Origin: Desulfotomaculaceae bacterium | GTDB lineage: Bacteria > Bacillota > Desulfotomaculia > Desulfotomaculales > Pelotomaculaceae | Direction: 5' to 3' | Length of the DNA stretch: 64,000 nucleotides | NCBI GenBank assembly: GCA_028696455.1 | Contig: JAQVGZ010000003.1 | Coordinates: 1-64,000 of the forward strand | Shown here: positions 1-9,306 of the stretch, piece by piece | Position numbering within the stretch: the stretch's first letter is position 1 | Layout: each line of letters opens with the position of its first letter | Position numbers and translations under genes: made by a program | Notes under the pieces: generated by a model | What the model saw: only the letters and a program-made list of their open reading frames with translations | What the model was told of the DNA's origin: nothing | Database searches by the model: none

Positions 1-1557
1 AATCACATTGACTTCATCTAGCCACTGGGGTTTTGCATTCCTGGTCAGGGGCGGTATGTGCTTAGGCATGATCATTGCCTCATTGCTGCTCATGTTAATA
101 ATCGACCGTCCGACGATATTTTCCAGTTCTCTGATGTTGCCCGGCCAGTCGTAGGTCATAAATATGTCAATTACCACCGGTGATAATTCGGGCACTTTCC
201 TCCCATATTCTTGGGCGATTTTTTCACATAGATGAGTTGCTAAAAGGGGTATATCCTTTTTGCGATCCCTGAGTGGCGGGATAAAGACCGGGACTACGTT
301 CAGCCGGTAGTACAAGTCTTCACGAAAAGTACCCTCATTTATTCTTTGCTCCAAATTTGCATTAGTGGCGGCGATTACCCGCACATTTACTGGTATTGGA
401 TTAGTGCCACCGACCCTTACTATTTCTTTTTCCTGCAGTACTCTGAGGAGTTTCGCTTGTAAAGCGAGGTCCATATCACCAATTTCGTCAAGAAAGATAG
501 TGCCGCCGTCCGCTTCCTCGAAGTAACCCTTTTTACCGCCCCTGACTGCCCCTGTGAAAGCTCCCTCTTCATATCCGAAGAGTTCACTCTCCAGTAAGGA
601 TGGGACGATGGCCATGCAGTTGACCCGGACAAAAGGCCATTTGCATCTGCTGCTAACGTTATGGATCGCATGGGCAAACAGCTCTTTCCCCGTGCCGCTC
701 TCTCCTCTTAACAGCACCGTGGCTGGGGTGTCAGAGGCGTGCCTGGCCTGGGCAATGGCAGCCTTGACCGTTTCGCTGTTGCCAATAATGTCATCAAAGG
801 TATATTTGGCCTGTAAGTGTCTAATCAGTTTCCTGGCGTTAGCCAGTTCTTCGGATAGTTGCATGATTTCAGAAATATCCTGGATAACCCCAACGCTTCC
901 CCGCAGTTTTCCTTCTATCATTACAGGGGCGACATTAACCACGACTTCCTTTTTCATCGGCCCCATCTTTAACCTGACCCCGCGCACCTGCTGTCTGGTC
1001 TGGAGTACTTTTAAGTGCATGCTTTCACCTTCAGTTACTGCTACCGATGCTGGTTTACCAATAACGTCAGCCTCGGTGAGGCCGGTAATTTTGGTGTAGG
1101 CAGGATTAATCAAAATGCCGTTACCCTTTTCATTGACTACGGTAATGGCATCATTTGTGGCATAAAGGATCGCTTCCAGCCAGGATCTTTTTTCTTTTAG
1201 CTCTGCAACTTGCTGATTAAGTTTTTTAATTTTGGTTACGTTGCGAAGGATAGCTACGGCGCCGGCAACCTTGTTATCCGCTATGATCGGAAAATAATTG
1301 CAGACTGCAGTGGTATCTCCAAGCTGCATCAGTTGACGGAGTTCTGATAACCCTGTCTTTAAGACTTTCGGCAAGCAAGAATTGGGAATAATCTCTGCTA
1401 CTGGTTTACCCAGGGTGTCGGTAGCCTTAAGGCTGGTAATTCTTTCAGCGGCAGGGTTAAATATAGTGATCACACCAGCTTTATTTACAGCAATCATGGC
1501 TTCAAAAGAAGAATTTAAAAATACTTCAAGAAGGGCGTAATCAGTTTTTCCCGGCAA
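1..1557 (-). CDS. Sigma-54-dependent transcriptional activator (PAS-PAS-AAA+), C-terminus beyond window
   Basis: Bacterial enhancer-binding protein that would remodel sigma-54 RNA polymerase. Read on the minus strand from a TTG at 1557, six bases after a GAGGTG ribosome site. The first ~250 residues look like two PAS sensor modules. The AAA+ domain follows, with Walker A GESGTGKE, the sigma-54 contact loop GAFTGA (about 543-560), FLDEIGD and the [14 protein letters not shown] segment near the edge. The C-terminal DNA-binding helix-turn-helix lies outside the window. It follows the hydrogenase genes on the same strand after a 122-base gap, so it may be co-expressed with them or control them (inference). 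Ligand unknown. Confidence 0.93.
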   Translation of the reverse strand, partial: MPGKTDYALLEVFLNSSFEAMIAVNKAGVITIFNPAAERITSLKATDTLGKPVAEIIPNSCLPKVLKTGLSELRQLMQLGDTTAVCNYFPIIADNKVAGAVAILRNVTKIKKLNQQVAELKEKRSWLEAILYATNDAITVVNEKGNGILINPAYTKITGLTEADVIGKPASVAVTEGESMHLKVLQTRQQVRGVRLKMGPMKKEVVVNVAPVMIEGKLRGSVGVIQDISEIMQLSEELANARKLIRHLQAKYTFDDIIGNSETVKAAIAQARHASDTPATVLLRGESGTGKELFAHAIHNVSSRCKWPFVRVNCMAIVPSLLESELFGYEEGAFTGAVRGGKKGYFEEADGGTIFLDEIGDMDLALQAKLLRVLQEKEIVRVGGTNPIPVNVRVIAATNANLEQRINEGTFREDLYYRLNVVPVFIPPLRDRKKDIPLLATHLCEKIAQEYGRKVPELSPVVIDIFMTYDWPGNIRELENIVGRSIINMSSNEAMIMPKHIPPLTRNAKPQWLDEVNVI

Positions 1558-1679
1558 GACATTCACCTCGCAACTTAATATTCAATAGATCTGTGAATAA
1601 TCCTGCATGGAAATATTAAATGCAATGTAATTATCTTCATTATAATTGCACCTTAACACTTTATCACGATATACCTTCA

Positions 1680-2042
1680 CTAATTAATAACCTTCCCGGC
1701 CCCAATGTTTCCTTTACCGTCGAGCACATGGGTGGCACAGGAAATACACGGATCAAATGAACGAACCGTCCGGCCAAGGATGGTAAAGAGCATATCCGGC
1801 CTGGGTATTTCCGTACCCACCAGGGCGCTCTCCACAGGCCCGCGGCCGCCGTTTTTATCCTTAGGCGAAAAATTCCAAACTGTAGGGGTAATAATGTTAT
1901 AATTGGTTACCCTTTCCCCCTCAATGTGCGCCGTATGGAGCAAGGTGCCCCGCATAGCGTCAACTGCCGCAGTTACTTCATTTTTCACTGGTGTTTCCTT
2001 TTGACTGATGGGCGGGGGGCCGGGTTCAAGTTTTTTCAGCCA
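1680..2042 (-). CDS. NiFe hydrogenase large subunit, C-terminal part (after in-frame TAG)
   Basis: C-terminal part of a hydrogenase large subunit, in the same frame as the upstream part and separated from it only by a TAG codon at 2043-2045. It has the L2 nickel ligand motif DPCISCATH followed by a 15-residue tail, as expected for the peptide removed by a maturation endopeptidase. Immediately after the TAG the frame reads WLKKLEPG, which matches the normal family sequence, so nothing is missing. A GTG at 1988 preceded by AAAGGA could allow separate initiation of a 102-residue fragment. Whether the product is made by suppression, reinitiation or not at all cannot be seen. Confidence 0.85.
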   Translation of the reverse strand, partial: WLKKLEPGPPPISQKETPVKNEVTAAVDAMRGTLLHTAHIEGERVTNYNIITPTVWNFSPKDKNGGRGPVESALVGTEIPRPDMLFTILGRTVRSFDPCISCATHVLDGKGNIGAGKVIN

Positions 2043-3080
2043 CTACTGAACCAGTTCAGTAATCAACAGGGTTTCAAGCGTACGGGCGTAAATTCTGTCC
2101 ATCGTAGAAACGCCGCCACTGTAAAACCCATTTATAATCATCCGAGCCAACGGCCCCACTTGATAATGACGGCCTTCATACTGAACCGATTTGACCCAGG
2201 TATAAGCGCCCGTTTTATGAGGATCGGGCTTTATTTCCAGTTTATTGCTTTCGTCGAACCAGGAGCGGTTAACGTCCTCTTTGATCAGGTCAAGCCGGGG
2301 CAAAGAGAACCGGCCGTCCGCCAGTACTCCGCTTTTCCATAAAAACGTTTCGTTTTTCACACCGAAACGAAAGAGCCCGAAGGATAAAAGATGTTCGGGT
2401 GTTATCCCTATTCTAAAGTAATCGCTATAGACCCTGGCAATAAGCTCGGTGTCAGGAACCATATGACTTTCCACAAATTTTTTGATATCTTTAATCAAAG
2501 CGAGGGCCCGGTTAATTTTATCAGCTGTGAGTGCTACCGCAACTCCACCATGGACGAAGCTGTGCTGGTGAGGCGCCTTGCCTCCAAACATGGCCAGGAT
2601 TTCATGACTTTTTTGGGCGGCTTTAACAGCTTCGAAGTAATGATTCACTAGACGCAGGTTATCTTTGGGGTCAAGACGGGCGTCAATTAGGTTTTGCCCG
2701 TGAAAAGGGGGATGGTTGGGCATGATTACAAAGTCGGGAAGGCTGAACAAATAGAAATGTCTGATATGGTTTTGCAAAAAATCTGCTGCATACATGATAT
2801 TTCTTAAGTACTGGGCATTTTCCTGTAAATCGTTGTTGTACAGTTCATCGAGCAGGTAACTGGCCACTGCCCCGTGGGCCAGTGAACAAATACCGCAGAT
2901 CCGCTGGGTCATATAAACCGCGTCATTGACTTGCCGATCGCGCATAATCCACTCGAACCCCCTGAACATTGTGCCGCCGGCGTTTGCTTCAATTACCCGG
3001 CCCTGCTCAACAATGACGTCTACGGATAAAAGACCGCTCAAGCGGGTGACGGGGCTGAACATGATTCGCTGTAAGCTCAT
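2043..3080 (-). CDS. NiFe hydrogenase large subunit, N-terminal part (ends at in-frame TAG)
   Basis: N-terminal 345 residues of a NiFe hydrogenase catalytic subunit. The L1 motif RICGICSLAH (about residues 60-69) supplies two nickel ligands. The start ATG overlaps the stop of the small-subunit gene by four bases, typical of translational coupling. The frame ends ...ELVQ-TAG and reopens in the same frame with the missing C-terminus at 1680-2042. Alone this product lacks the second CxxC pair and could not form a NiFe site. CAG, GAG or AAG would each give TAG by a single substitution. Confidence 0.88.
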   Translation of the reverse strand: MSLQRIMFSPVTRLSGLLSVDVIVEQGRVIEANAGGTMFRGFEWIMRDRQVNDAVYMTQRICGICSLAHGAVASYLLDELYNNDLQENAQYLRNIMYAADFLQNHIRHFYLFSLPDFVIMPNHPPFHGQNLIDARLDPKDNLRLVNHYFEAVKAAQKSHEILAMFGGKAPHQHSFVHGGVAVALTADKINRALALIKDIKKFVESHMVPDTELIARVYSDYFRIGITPEHLLSFGLFRFGVKNETFLWKSGVLADGRFSLPRLDLIKEDVNRSWFDESNKLEIKPDPHKTGAYTWVKSVQYEGRHYQVGPLARMIINGFYSGGVSTMDRIYARTLETLLITELVQ

Positions 3081-4045
3081 TCTTTACATCCTTCCGTAGG
3101 CTTGATTTTTTCCCTGCCACTTCCTCCGGTTTTTTCTTTTTCAGGCATAGGAGTGAAAAACGGCATGGAACCGTCTGGAAAATCTTCGTTGGTACAGCCT
3201 ATGCAGGGGGTATTCGCCTTAACCGGCCAGCTGACATAATTGATCCACTGCCTATAGGGGCAGTCTGCTCTTGTCCGGGGTCCCATACACCCGAGAGAAA
3301 ACATGCACTCGATATCCCCCAGCTTTTGGGCGAAATCATTATTATCAAAATAAGAACGCCGCTGGCAATGCCGGTGTACAGTAAAGCCATAAAACAGTGT
3401 GGGACGCCCCAGATTGTCAAGCTCCGGCCGACCGTACATCAGTAAATGGGCCAGGGTCCCCACGAACCAGTCGGGGTTGACGGGGCAACCGCTGACATTA
3501 ATCACTTCCCGGTCCAGCACTTCCCGCACCCCAACACTGCCGGTGATATTAGGCCGGGCCGCGGATGGGCCGCCAAAGCTAGCGCAGGTGCCGGCGGCAA
3601 CGACATATTCAGCCCTTTGACCCAGCCAGCTTACTGCTTCGAGGGCGGTAATAAGCCGGTTTTCGGTACGGGCGATAATGTTATACAGACCGTTTTCTCG
3701 TTTAGGGATGGCTCCCTCTACAACCAGGGTGAATTTTCCTTTGTAAGTTTCAGCAACCTGATCAAGAATGCCGAGCGCTTCCCTGCCCTGGGCGGCCATG
3801 AAAGTATTGCTGTAGAGAAGATCGATCATATCAGTAAAGACTCTGCCCAGGTAGGGATAAGTGGTGTTCATAAACGAAATGTTGTTGTCGCCGCTGTCAT
3901 TAGTTTCTATCCAGACCACGGGCAGCTTTTCTTGGTTATGTTTAGCCAGGTGGCTTTCAACGATGGGTAATATAGCCCTGGTTAGCTCATGATTTTTTAA
4001 AAAGGCAAATTCGCCGCATAACCCTGTGAATTCTTCTTTTTGCAT
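3077..4045 (-). CDS. NiFe hydrogenase small subunit lacking two proximal-cluster cysteines
   Basis: Electron-transfer subunit of a NiFe hydrogenase, 322 residues, without a twin-arginine signal, so probably cytoplasmic. Ligands are visible for the distal cluster (VHRHC, then CMFSLGC) and the medial cluster (DCPYRQW, then CIGC). For the proximal cluster only the later two cysteines remain (GTCASFGG, SGCPVNPDW). The usual N-terminal CTGC, six residues after the conserved Trp, is replaced by SGDN (residues 51-54). The gene overlaps the large subunit by four bases. The change suggests a divergent cluster, a non-enzymatic (sensor-like) role or decay. No maturation protease gene is adjacent. Confidence 0.88.
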   Translation of the reverse strand: MQKEEFTGLCGEFAFLKNHELTRAILPIVESHLAKHNQEKLPVVWIETNDSGDNNISFMNTTYPYLGRVFTDMIDLLYSNTFMAAQGREALGILDQVAETYKGKFTLVVEGAIPKRENGLYNIIARTENRLITALEAVSWLGQRAEYVVAAGTCASFGGPSAARPNITGSVGVREVLDREVINVSGCPVNPDWFVGTLAHLLMYGRPELDNLGRPTLFYGFTVHRHCQRRSYFDNNDFAQKLGDIECMFSLGCMGPRTRADCPYRQWINYVSWPVKANTPCIGCTNEDFPDGSMPFFTPMPEKEKTGGSGREKIKPTEGCKE

Positions 4046-4351
4046 AACAACCTTCCTATTCCTTTAGTCTACTTTTATACTTTTTTATTAATTTATATTG
4101 CCCCGCAAAAAAAAGATGCCCTGGACCATTACTGTAATTCCTGGGAATCTATTTGGACAGGCAGGGGGAAAGTATCAAATATTATAGGGGGTTCTACCGC
4201 ATTTCTCGTTTTTTTATGTAATTACATTACGGATTAAGGGATAATAAAGAAGGTACTGTTCACGTTATATAGAAAAATACATATTGATATAATAAGACCT
4301 TGATGAAACGGGGAAGTAAGCATGGTATAAATTGAAGTGAGGGTGATTCAG

Positions 4352-5323
4352 GTGAAGACGGTTTATGTTTTTGGAGCTGGTGCGTCTGCTGCGGAAGGTG
4401 CGCCGGTACTGCGTGATTTTATAAAGATTGCTTATCAGTTTTTTAAAGAAGAGAATTATAGTGCAGAGCTGGATATCGTTTGGGAGTTTCTCGAAAACTT
4501 CTACGATACTAAAATTGTCCTCAGTTGTGTGGATGACCTGAAAATATTCCCCCGGCTGGAGGAGATCTTCAACATAGTTGACTGGTCTTTATTGCAAAAC
4601 CAGGCATTTTCCATCCGGTTTCCCCGTCCGCGACTATACGAGCTAAAAACGGCGTTAGTCAAACTGATCAGCATGACCCTCGACAAGTCCCTGCCTTCTT
4701 ATAACGGCCTGCATCAGTCTTTTGTATCCGGGGTGGTCCGGGGGGGCGAGGAGGTTCCTACCTTTATATCCCTTAACTACGATATCGTTCTCGACAATGC
4801 TATTCGTGCTACCGGCTATGCCCCGGAATATGGATTCTACGCTAACCACCGGGATCACCTGGATTGTGGGCGGGGCATCCCCTTGTATAAGCTGCATGGC
4901 TCTTTGAACTGGTCTTACTGTCCCCTGTGCGGCGAAATATCCGAACACAATGAAAAGGTGGCGCACCTTTTATTTAAGGATAAACTCACCATAACCTGCC
5001 TGAACTGCGGCAGTGATCACTCGCAGGCGATTATTATTGCCCCTACTTTATATAAATCCTATGATTTTAACAGACTGCAAAATATTTGGGATTGCGCAGC
5101 CACCTCAATTAGCCTGTGTGATCGGTTGGTCTTCATCGGTTACTCCCTGGCTCCAGCGGATACTTCAATTATTGCCACAATAAAAAGGGCGATGAACACA
5201 GTAGAAAAAGAACGCGAGATAGTGGTAATCAACCCCAGCGAAAAGGCATGTATCCGGTATCAGCAGATCTTTGGAGCAAGATGCCGGATTTTACGCCAGC
5301 AATTTACCGGTGAGGTGATCTAA
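4352..5323 (+). CDS. SIR2-like domain protein with zinc ribbon
   Basis: About 323 residues resembling SIR2_2-type NAD-binding proteins. It opens with VYVFGAGASAAEGAP (nucleotide-binding glycine motif), has SLNYDIVLDNA and YKLHGSLNW near the middle, and a treble-clef zinc ribbon (CPLC ... CLNC). Near the C-terminus FIGYSLAPAD resembles the last Rossmann strand. The GTG at 4352 is preferred because GAGGGTG lies just upstream; an in-frame GTG at 4337 would add five residues. Related domains occur as NADases in phage defence and as uncharacterised stand-alone proteins. It is monocistronic, ending in a terminator, and lies next to ku. Substrate unknown. Confidence 0.8.
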   Translation: MKTVYVFGAGASAAEGAPVLRDFIKIAYQFFKEENYSAELDIVWEFLENFYDTKIVLSCVDDLKIFPRLEEIFNIVDWSLLQNQAFSIRFPRPRLYELKTALVKLISMTLDKSLPSYNGLHQSFVSGVVRGGEEVPTFISLNYDIVLDNAIRATGYAPEYGFYANHRDHLDCGRGIPLYKLHGSLNWSYCPLCGEISEHNEKVAHLLFKDKLTITCLNCGSDHSQAIIIAPTLYKSYDFNRLQNIWDCAATSISLCDRLVFIGYSLAPADTSIIATIKRAMNTVEKEREIVVINPSEKACIRYQQIFGARCRILRQQFTGEVI

Positions 5324-5389
5324 GTTCAGGTATTTTAACTTTTAAGCTGCATCTTTTATCAGGAATAAACCACTGGCGGGTTTTGGTGT

Positions 5390-5434
5390 ACCCATTGTTG
5401 TAGTGTGAAGCACTCAGCAATGGGTTATTTTTAT
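5390..5434 (+). terminator. Rho-independent terminator after the SIR2-like gene
   Basis: An inverted repeat with arms ACCCATTG and CAATGGGT, extended inward with one bulge, is followed by TATTTTTAT. Confidence 0.7.
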
Positions 5435-5493
5435 AACCGCATCATTAATACAGACCGGGGGATAATATTAAAAAATAAGCGTGGTGAGATGAT

Positions 5494-6336
5494 TTGCGCC
5501 CGATTTGGAAAGGAGCCTTGAGCTTCGGCCTGGTTTATGTGCCAGTGAAGCTTTACGCCGCCACCAAGCAAAAAGACATTAGATTTAATTACCTGCACTC
5601 AAAATGTATAAGCCCGATCCGGTACACACGTTTTTGCCCTTACTGCCAAGCTGAAGTGGCAATTGAGGATATTGTTAAGGGTTACGAATACGAAAAGGGT
5701 AAGTACGTGATCCTTAAAGAAGAGGATTTTGAGCAATTATCCTTTAAAGAGGGCGGCAGGAACATTGATATCCTGGATTTTGTCAACCTTGCCGAAATTG
5801 ACCCGGTTTATTATGAGAAAGCTTATTACCTGGCGCCCGCCGATGGTGGTGCCAAAGTATACGAACTTTTTAAGCGGGCCATTGCTGAGACCGGAAAAGT
5901 GGCGGTGGCCAGGATCATGATGCGCAGCCGTGATGCTCTGGCGGCGATCAGGGTTAGTGGCAGCATATTGGTGATGAGCACCATGCATTATCCGGACGAA
6001 ATCAGGCCGGCTGGCGCCCTCCCGGAGTTGAATTACACGGTAAACTTGCATGACAATGAAATAAAGATGGCGGTTAACCTGATTAACAGCCTGTCCGCGG
6101 ACTTCCGGCCGGATAAATATACCGATACTTACAGGCAGTCGCTGATGGATTTAATTCAGGCCAAAATCGCCGGTGAGGCTGTGGAAGCGCCGGCTAAACC
6201 GGAAACGGGCAAAGTTGTTGACCTGATGGAAGCGCTCCAGGCCAGCATCGAAATGGCCAGAGCGGAACGGGAGAAACAGGGGAAAGCGCAAAAAGAGACC
6301 AGGCCGGCCAGGGCAGGGAAGAGAAAGACATCCTAG
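5494..6336 (+). CDS. ku: Ku protein (non-homologous end joining)
   Basis: Bacterial Ku, 280 residues, a homodimer that threads onto DNA double-strand ends and recruits the LigD ligase. The N-terminus RPIWKGALSFGLVYVPVKLY is the family hallmark. The core beta-barrel and bridge follow, and the tail after about residue 225 is basic (KQGKAQKETRPARAGKRK), as in other Ku proteins that use a lysine-rich tail on DNA. The start is TTG after GGTGAG. The reading frame is intact, whereas the neighbouring ligase that would normally partner it is degenerate. Any end joining would need another ligase encoded elsewhere. Confidence 0.95.
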   Translation: MRPIWKGALSFGLVYVPVKLYAATKQKDIRFNYLHSKCISPIRYTRFCPYCQAEVAIEDIVKGYEYEKGKYVILKEEDFEQLSFKEGGRNIDILDFVNLAEIDPVYYEKAYYLAPADGGAKVYELFKRAIAETGKVAVARIMMRSRDALAAIRVSGSILVMSTMHYPDEIRPAGALPELNYTVNLHDNEIKMAVNLINSLSADFRPDKYTDTYRQSLMDLIQAKIAGEAVEAPAKPETGKVVDLMEALQASIEMARAEREKQGKAQKETRPARAGKRKTS

Positions 6337-6525
6337 GAGGTCCCATTTATGCAGCTTGCTATTCCGTAAAGCCCGTTGCAGTCGAAAGAAACCGGTCGGT
6401 TGCATACATGCGCCCTGGGCGGTCACAATAACTGGCTGGCTAAACGATATGACAAATTTTTTGCATACTTATCCGCGGATAGGTGAACTAAACTATGGAT
6501 CTATTTAACTTGCCGGTTACTGCGC

Positions 6526-7119
6526 CCGATGCTATCCGTGAGCGCTGAGCCTTTTGACAGTGTGGAATATTTATACGAAATCAAGTGGAACGGCTAGCGC
6601 AGTCTGGCTTATTTGGACGGGGAGACCATGCCCGTTTTCGCGGAACCTAACTGAGCTGAACAGCAACTTCCCGGAACTGGGCAGTCTGCACCAGAGGGTG
6701 AAGAGAAAGCCGGCTATTGTCGACGTTGAGATTGTAGTACTGGAAAATCGCAGACCGTCATTTACCAGCCTGCAGTCCCGTGGTCGGCATCATGATTGCC
6801 CGGCATGCCGGGACAGGATATCGGCTCCCTCGTCCTGGGAAGGGAAAGGGACGACCGGCTGGTTTACCAGGGTAAAGTAGGCACTGGCCTGAGCAACCGG
6901 GAAATGGAGGCGCTGTTTGCGGAACTGGAAAAAATCGATGTACAAGAAGCTACTCTGGAGGTTCCCAAAGCGGAAAGGGGCCGCACGCGGTGGGTGCGGC
7001 CTCAATTGGTATGTACAGTTAAATATCTTACCGTTACTGCCGGTGGCTCCCTCTGCCATCCTGTTTACCGGGGGTTGCTCCGGGATAAGTCGCCAGGTGA
7101 ATGCCCGGCAGTGTCATAG
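6526..7119 (+). pseudogene. ligD: Remnant of LigD-type ATP-dependent DNA ligase
   Basis: Three collinear fragments of one ATP-dependent DNA ligase in two frames. From 6526 the frame reads PMLSVSAEPFDSVEYLYEIK, then WNG and a stop at 6595: this is the adenylation motif KxDG with Asp changed to Asn and the next Tyr codon replaced by TAG. About 6640-6780, in another frame, reads SRNLTELNSNFPELGSLHQ through AIVDVEIV to SFTSLQSR. About 6823-7119 reads GSLVLG, LVYQGKVGTG and finally KYL, HPVYRGLLRDKSP, the OB-fold end. Stops, frameshifts and a deletion of the middle of the catalytic domain make it non-functional. It lies directly downstream of ku. The 6337-6525 stretch may be eroded upstream sequence. 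Confidence 0.85.
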
Positions 7120-7195
7120 TTAATCCCCAGGTGGCACCTTCTTTTCAAGAGTTAAATATAATGGCACTAGAACCTAACATTGGGGGTATTCTAAT

Positions 7196-8512
7196 ATGAT
7201 CCCGTATTCCTACAAAAACTTAATTGTGGGGAGCGATACCAGAATTCCACTTGTAAACGGCAATTATGCTGTTGCGATAAACTTGGATAATGCTGCAACC
7301 ACACCACCATTTGTCCAGGTTTTGCAAGAAGTCGTTAATTTTGCCCCGATGTATTCCTCAATCCATCGCGGTTCGGGATATAAATCCCGGCTTTCGACTG
7401 ATTTATACGAAGCGTCAAGGGTGACAGTAGCCAACTTCGTTAAAGCCGACCCCGTGCATGACACGGTTATTTTTGTAAAAAACACCACCGAGGCCATTAA
7501 TAAGCTTTCTTACAGGCTTTGTGAGGGTAAGGAAAAAAGTGTTGTTCTATCAACAGAGATGGAACACCACTCCAATGATTTGCCCTGGCGAAACAAGTTT
7601 CGCGTTGATTATGTGGAAATTGATCATGATGGCAGGTTGTCGCTGAAAAGCCTGGTTGATAAATTGGAGCAATACCGGGGCGATGTCTTATTAGTTGCGG
7701 TAACCGGGGCTTCGAATGTGACCGGATATCTTAATCCCATTTATGAAATAGCCGAAATTACCCATAGATACCAGGCAAAATTACTGGTTGACGGCGCCCA
7801 AATGGTTCCTCATGTTCCGATAGACATGAAGCCCCACGGTTCTCCCCAACATATTGATTACCTGACCTTTTCCGGTCATAAGATGTATGCGCCCTTTGGA
7901 ACAGGGGTATTAATTGGCCCAATAGACACCTTTAAAAAAGGAGTTCCAGAGTATGTCGGGGGCGGTACCGTGCGCTCTGTAACAAGGAATGAGGTTTCTT
8001 GGGGAGACCCGCCGAGCAAAGAAGAGGCAGGAACACCAAATCTAATGGGCGTAATGGCTCTGCAGGCTGCAGCGAAAATGTTGAGCATGATTGGCCTGGA
8101 AAATATCAGCAGGCACGAATTTGATTTATGGCAGTACACAGTGGACAGATTAAGAGGCATACCCGGTATAGTGCTGCATTGTGATTTAGATCCCGGCAAG
8201 CCACGCATTGGAATAATTCCCTTCAGCGTGCAGGGGATGCACCATGCCCTGGTGGCGGATATCCTGTCCGGTGAGGCCGGTATTGCAGTGCGCAGTGGCT
8301 GTTTTTGTGCTCAACCCTACGTGCGGAAATTGATCAAGTTAGTCAAGACACAAACTTGTAAGAAAGATAAACAATCTCAAAACCGCCCGGGGGTGATCAG
8401 GATTAGTTACGGCCTATATAATGACTTTCGCGAAATTGATGTACTGATTCAAGTCCTGAGTCGGATTATGGAAAAAAAAGATTATTACACAAAGAAATAT
8501 GGTAAATCTTAA
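7196..8512 (+). CDS. Class V aminotransferase family protein (cysteine desulfurase-like)
   Basis: PLP-dependent fold-type I enzyme, 438 residues. Visible are LDNAATTPP near residue 30, the EMEHHSNDLPWR histidine motif, VDGAQMVPH (PLP-ring Asp), TFSGHKMYAPFGTG with the Schiff-base lysine, and a C-terminal SGCFCAQPY loop that could hold the active cysteine. These fit the SufS/CsdA-like branch. No iscU/sufU scaffold gene or selenium gene is adjacent, so the substrate is uncertain. The ATG follows a GGGGG ribosome site. Transcribed alone after the ligase remnant. Confidence 0.85.
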   Translation: MIPYSYKNLIVGSDTRIPLVNGNYAVAINLDNAATTPPFVQVLQEVVNFAPMYSSIHRGSGYKSRLSTDLYEASRVTVANFVKADPVHDTVIFVKNTTEAINKLSYRLCEGKEKSVVLSTEMEHHSNDLPWRNKFRVDYVEIDHDGRLSLKSLVDKLEQYRGDVLLVAVTGASNVTGYLNPIYEIAEITHRYQAKLLVDGAQMVPHVPIDMKPHGSPQHIDYLTFSGHKMYAPFGTGVLIGPIDTFKKGVPEYVGGGTVRSVTRNEVSWGDPPSKEEAGTPNLMGVMALQAAAKMLSMIGLENISRHEFDLWQYTVDRLRGIPGIVLHCDLDPGKPRIGIIPFSVQGMHHALVADILSGEAGIAVRSGCFCAQPYVRKLIKLVKTQTCKKDKQSQNRPGVIRISYGLYNDFREIDVLIQVLSRIMEKKDYYTKKYGKS

Positions 8513-8754
8513 TAGAACGATTGGCTCCGGAGTATTTTACAATTTTGATTAAATAAAAGGGTATAGATAGGATAGGGAAAATGATATTGTATTTTACGAT
8601 GTGAAGGTATTTGAGGAAGGAGTTATAATTTGTTTGCAGAAATATTACTTGGATAAAATATCAAGATATAAGAAAACTTTCATTATTTGCCCTGTCATGG
8701 GCTAATCCGAAAGACAGGGCGCGATTATCCATACCTATGGTGAAAAGGTAATAT

Positions 8755-9114
8755 TTACTGCTGTTCATAGAACATAAGCAGTGCTTTACCGCAAGCGTCT
8801 TCAGGGGTTTCTGAGCATATTTCATGCACTTCATCCTTATAACACCATTTATCAGAAGCTTTATCATAACTTAGTACAAAATCCTTTTTTACTTTTCTTT
8901 TAAGTTCTTGGAGCAGTCTCCCTAGACGGGGTAGCCAGACCAGATCACCCATTTCTCTGAGTGACAGGACTATTTTTCTTTCTTTTTCATGACGGGGGAT
9001 AATTGGCTCAATTATTTGTTCTCCCGCTTTTCCAAAAACGAGGGTCAGGTCACCGACTTGAGGTTCCCAAATCAAATGTTTTGCCAGCTTTTTTGCCATA
9101 ACTACACTAATCAA
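8755..9114 (-). CDS. Conserved hypothetical protein, 119 aa
   Basis: Unrecognised small protein read on the minus strand from TTG 9114, with a perfect AGGAGG eight bases upstream, which supports real translation. It is soluble and charged, without membrane segments, and has Lys/Arg-rich central helices (RKIVLSLREMG, LLQELKRKVKKD) and three cysteines near the C-terminus. The ATG at codon 6 is an alternative start. A perfect 8-bp inverted repeat (GCCCTGTC/GACAGGGC, 8690-8721) lies just past its stop but has no clear U-tract. Function unknown. Confidence 0.6.
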   Translation of the reverse strand: MISVVMAKKLAKHLIWEPQVGDLTLVFGKAGEQIIEPIIPRHEKERKIVLSLREMGDLVWLPRLGRLLQELKRKVKKDFVLSYDKASDKWCYKDEVHEICSETPEDACGKALLMFYEQQ

Positions 9115-9306
9115 TTTTATAACCTCCTAGCTTGCCGGTTAATTAACTACTAATTCAAAATTAATTATGAGCCTTTCTTTAAAGCTTAGATAAATTATAT
9201 CATACTATAATATATATTTGGACAACTTGTGGCTTTTAAATATTGTAAGCTTATGTTGCAATAAGCTATCCATTCCGAATATGAATAACAGATTGGGCGT
9301 GCTATA

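Noticed and set aside
554-1099. Plus-strand ORFs of 60-180 codons over the sigma-54 activator (and similar ones over the hydrogenase, arg and helicase genes)
   Set aside because: They are antisense shadows of well-supported genes, without ribosome sites or recognisable domains.
2043-2045. Selenocysteine readthrough as the explanation of the hydrogenase interruption
   Set aside because: The codon is TAG, not TGA, and it does not fall at a nickel-ligand cysteine position where selenocysteine is found in NiFeSe enzymes.
4046-4351. Sigma-54 promoter for the hydrogenase genes on the minus strand
   Set aside because: A GG/GC pair is present, but the spacing is about 14 bases and the flanks do not match TGGCAC; I therefore did not place the hydrogenase in the sigma-54 regulon.
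8690-8721. Terminator at the perfect GCCCTGTC/GACAGGGC repeat
   Set aside because: Neither strand has a U-tract after the stem, so it was mentioned only under the neighbouring gene.
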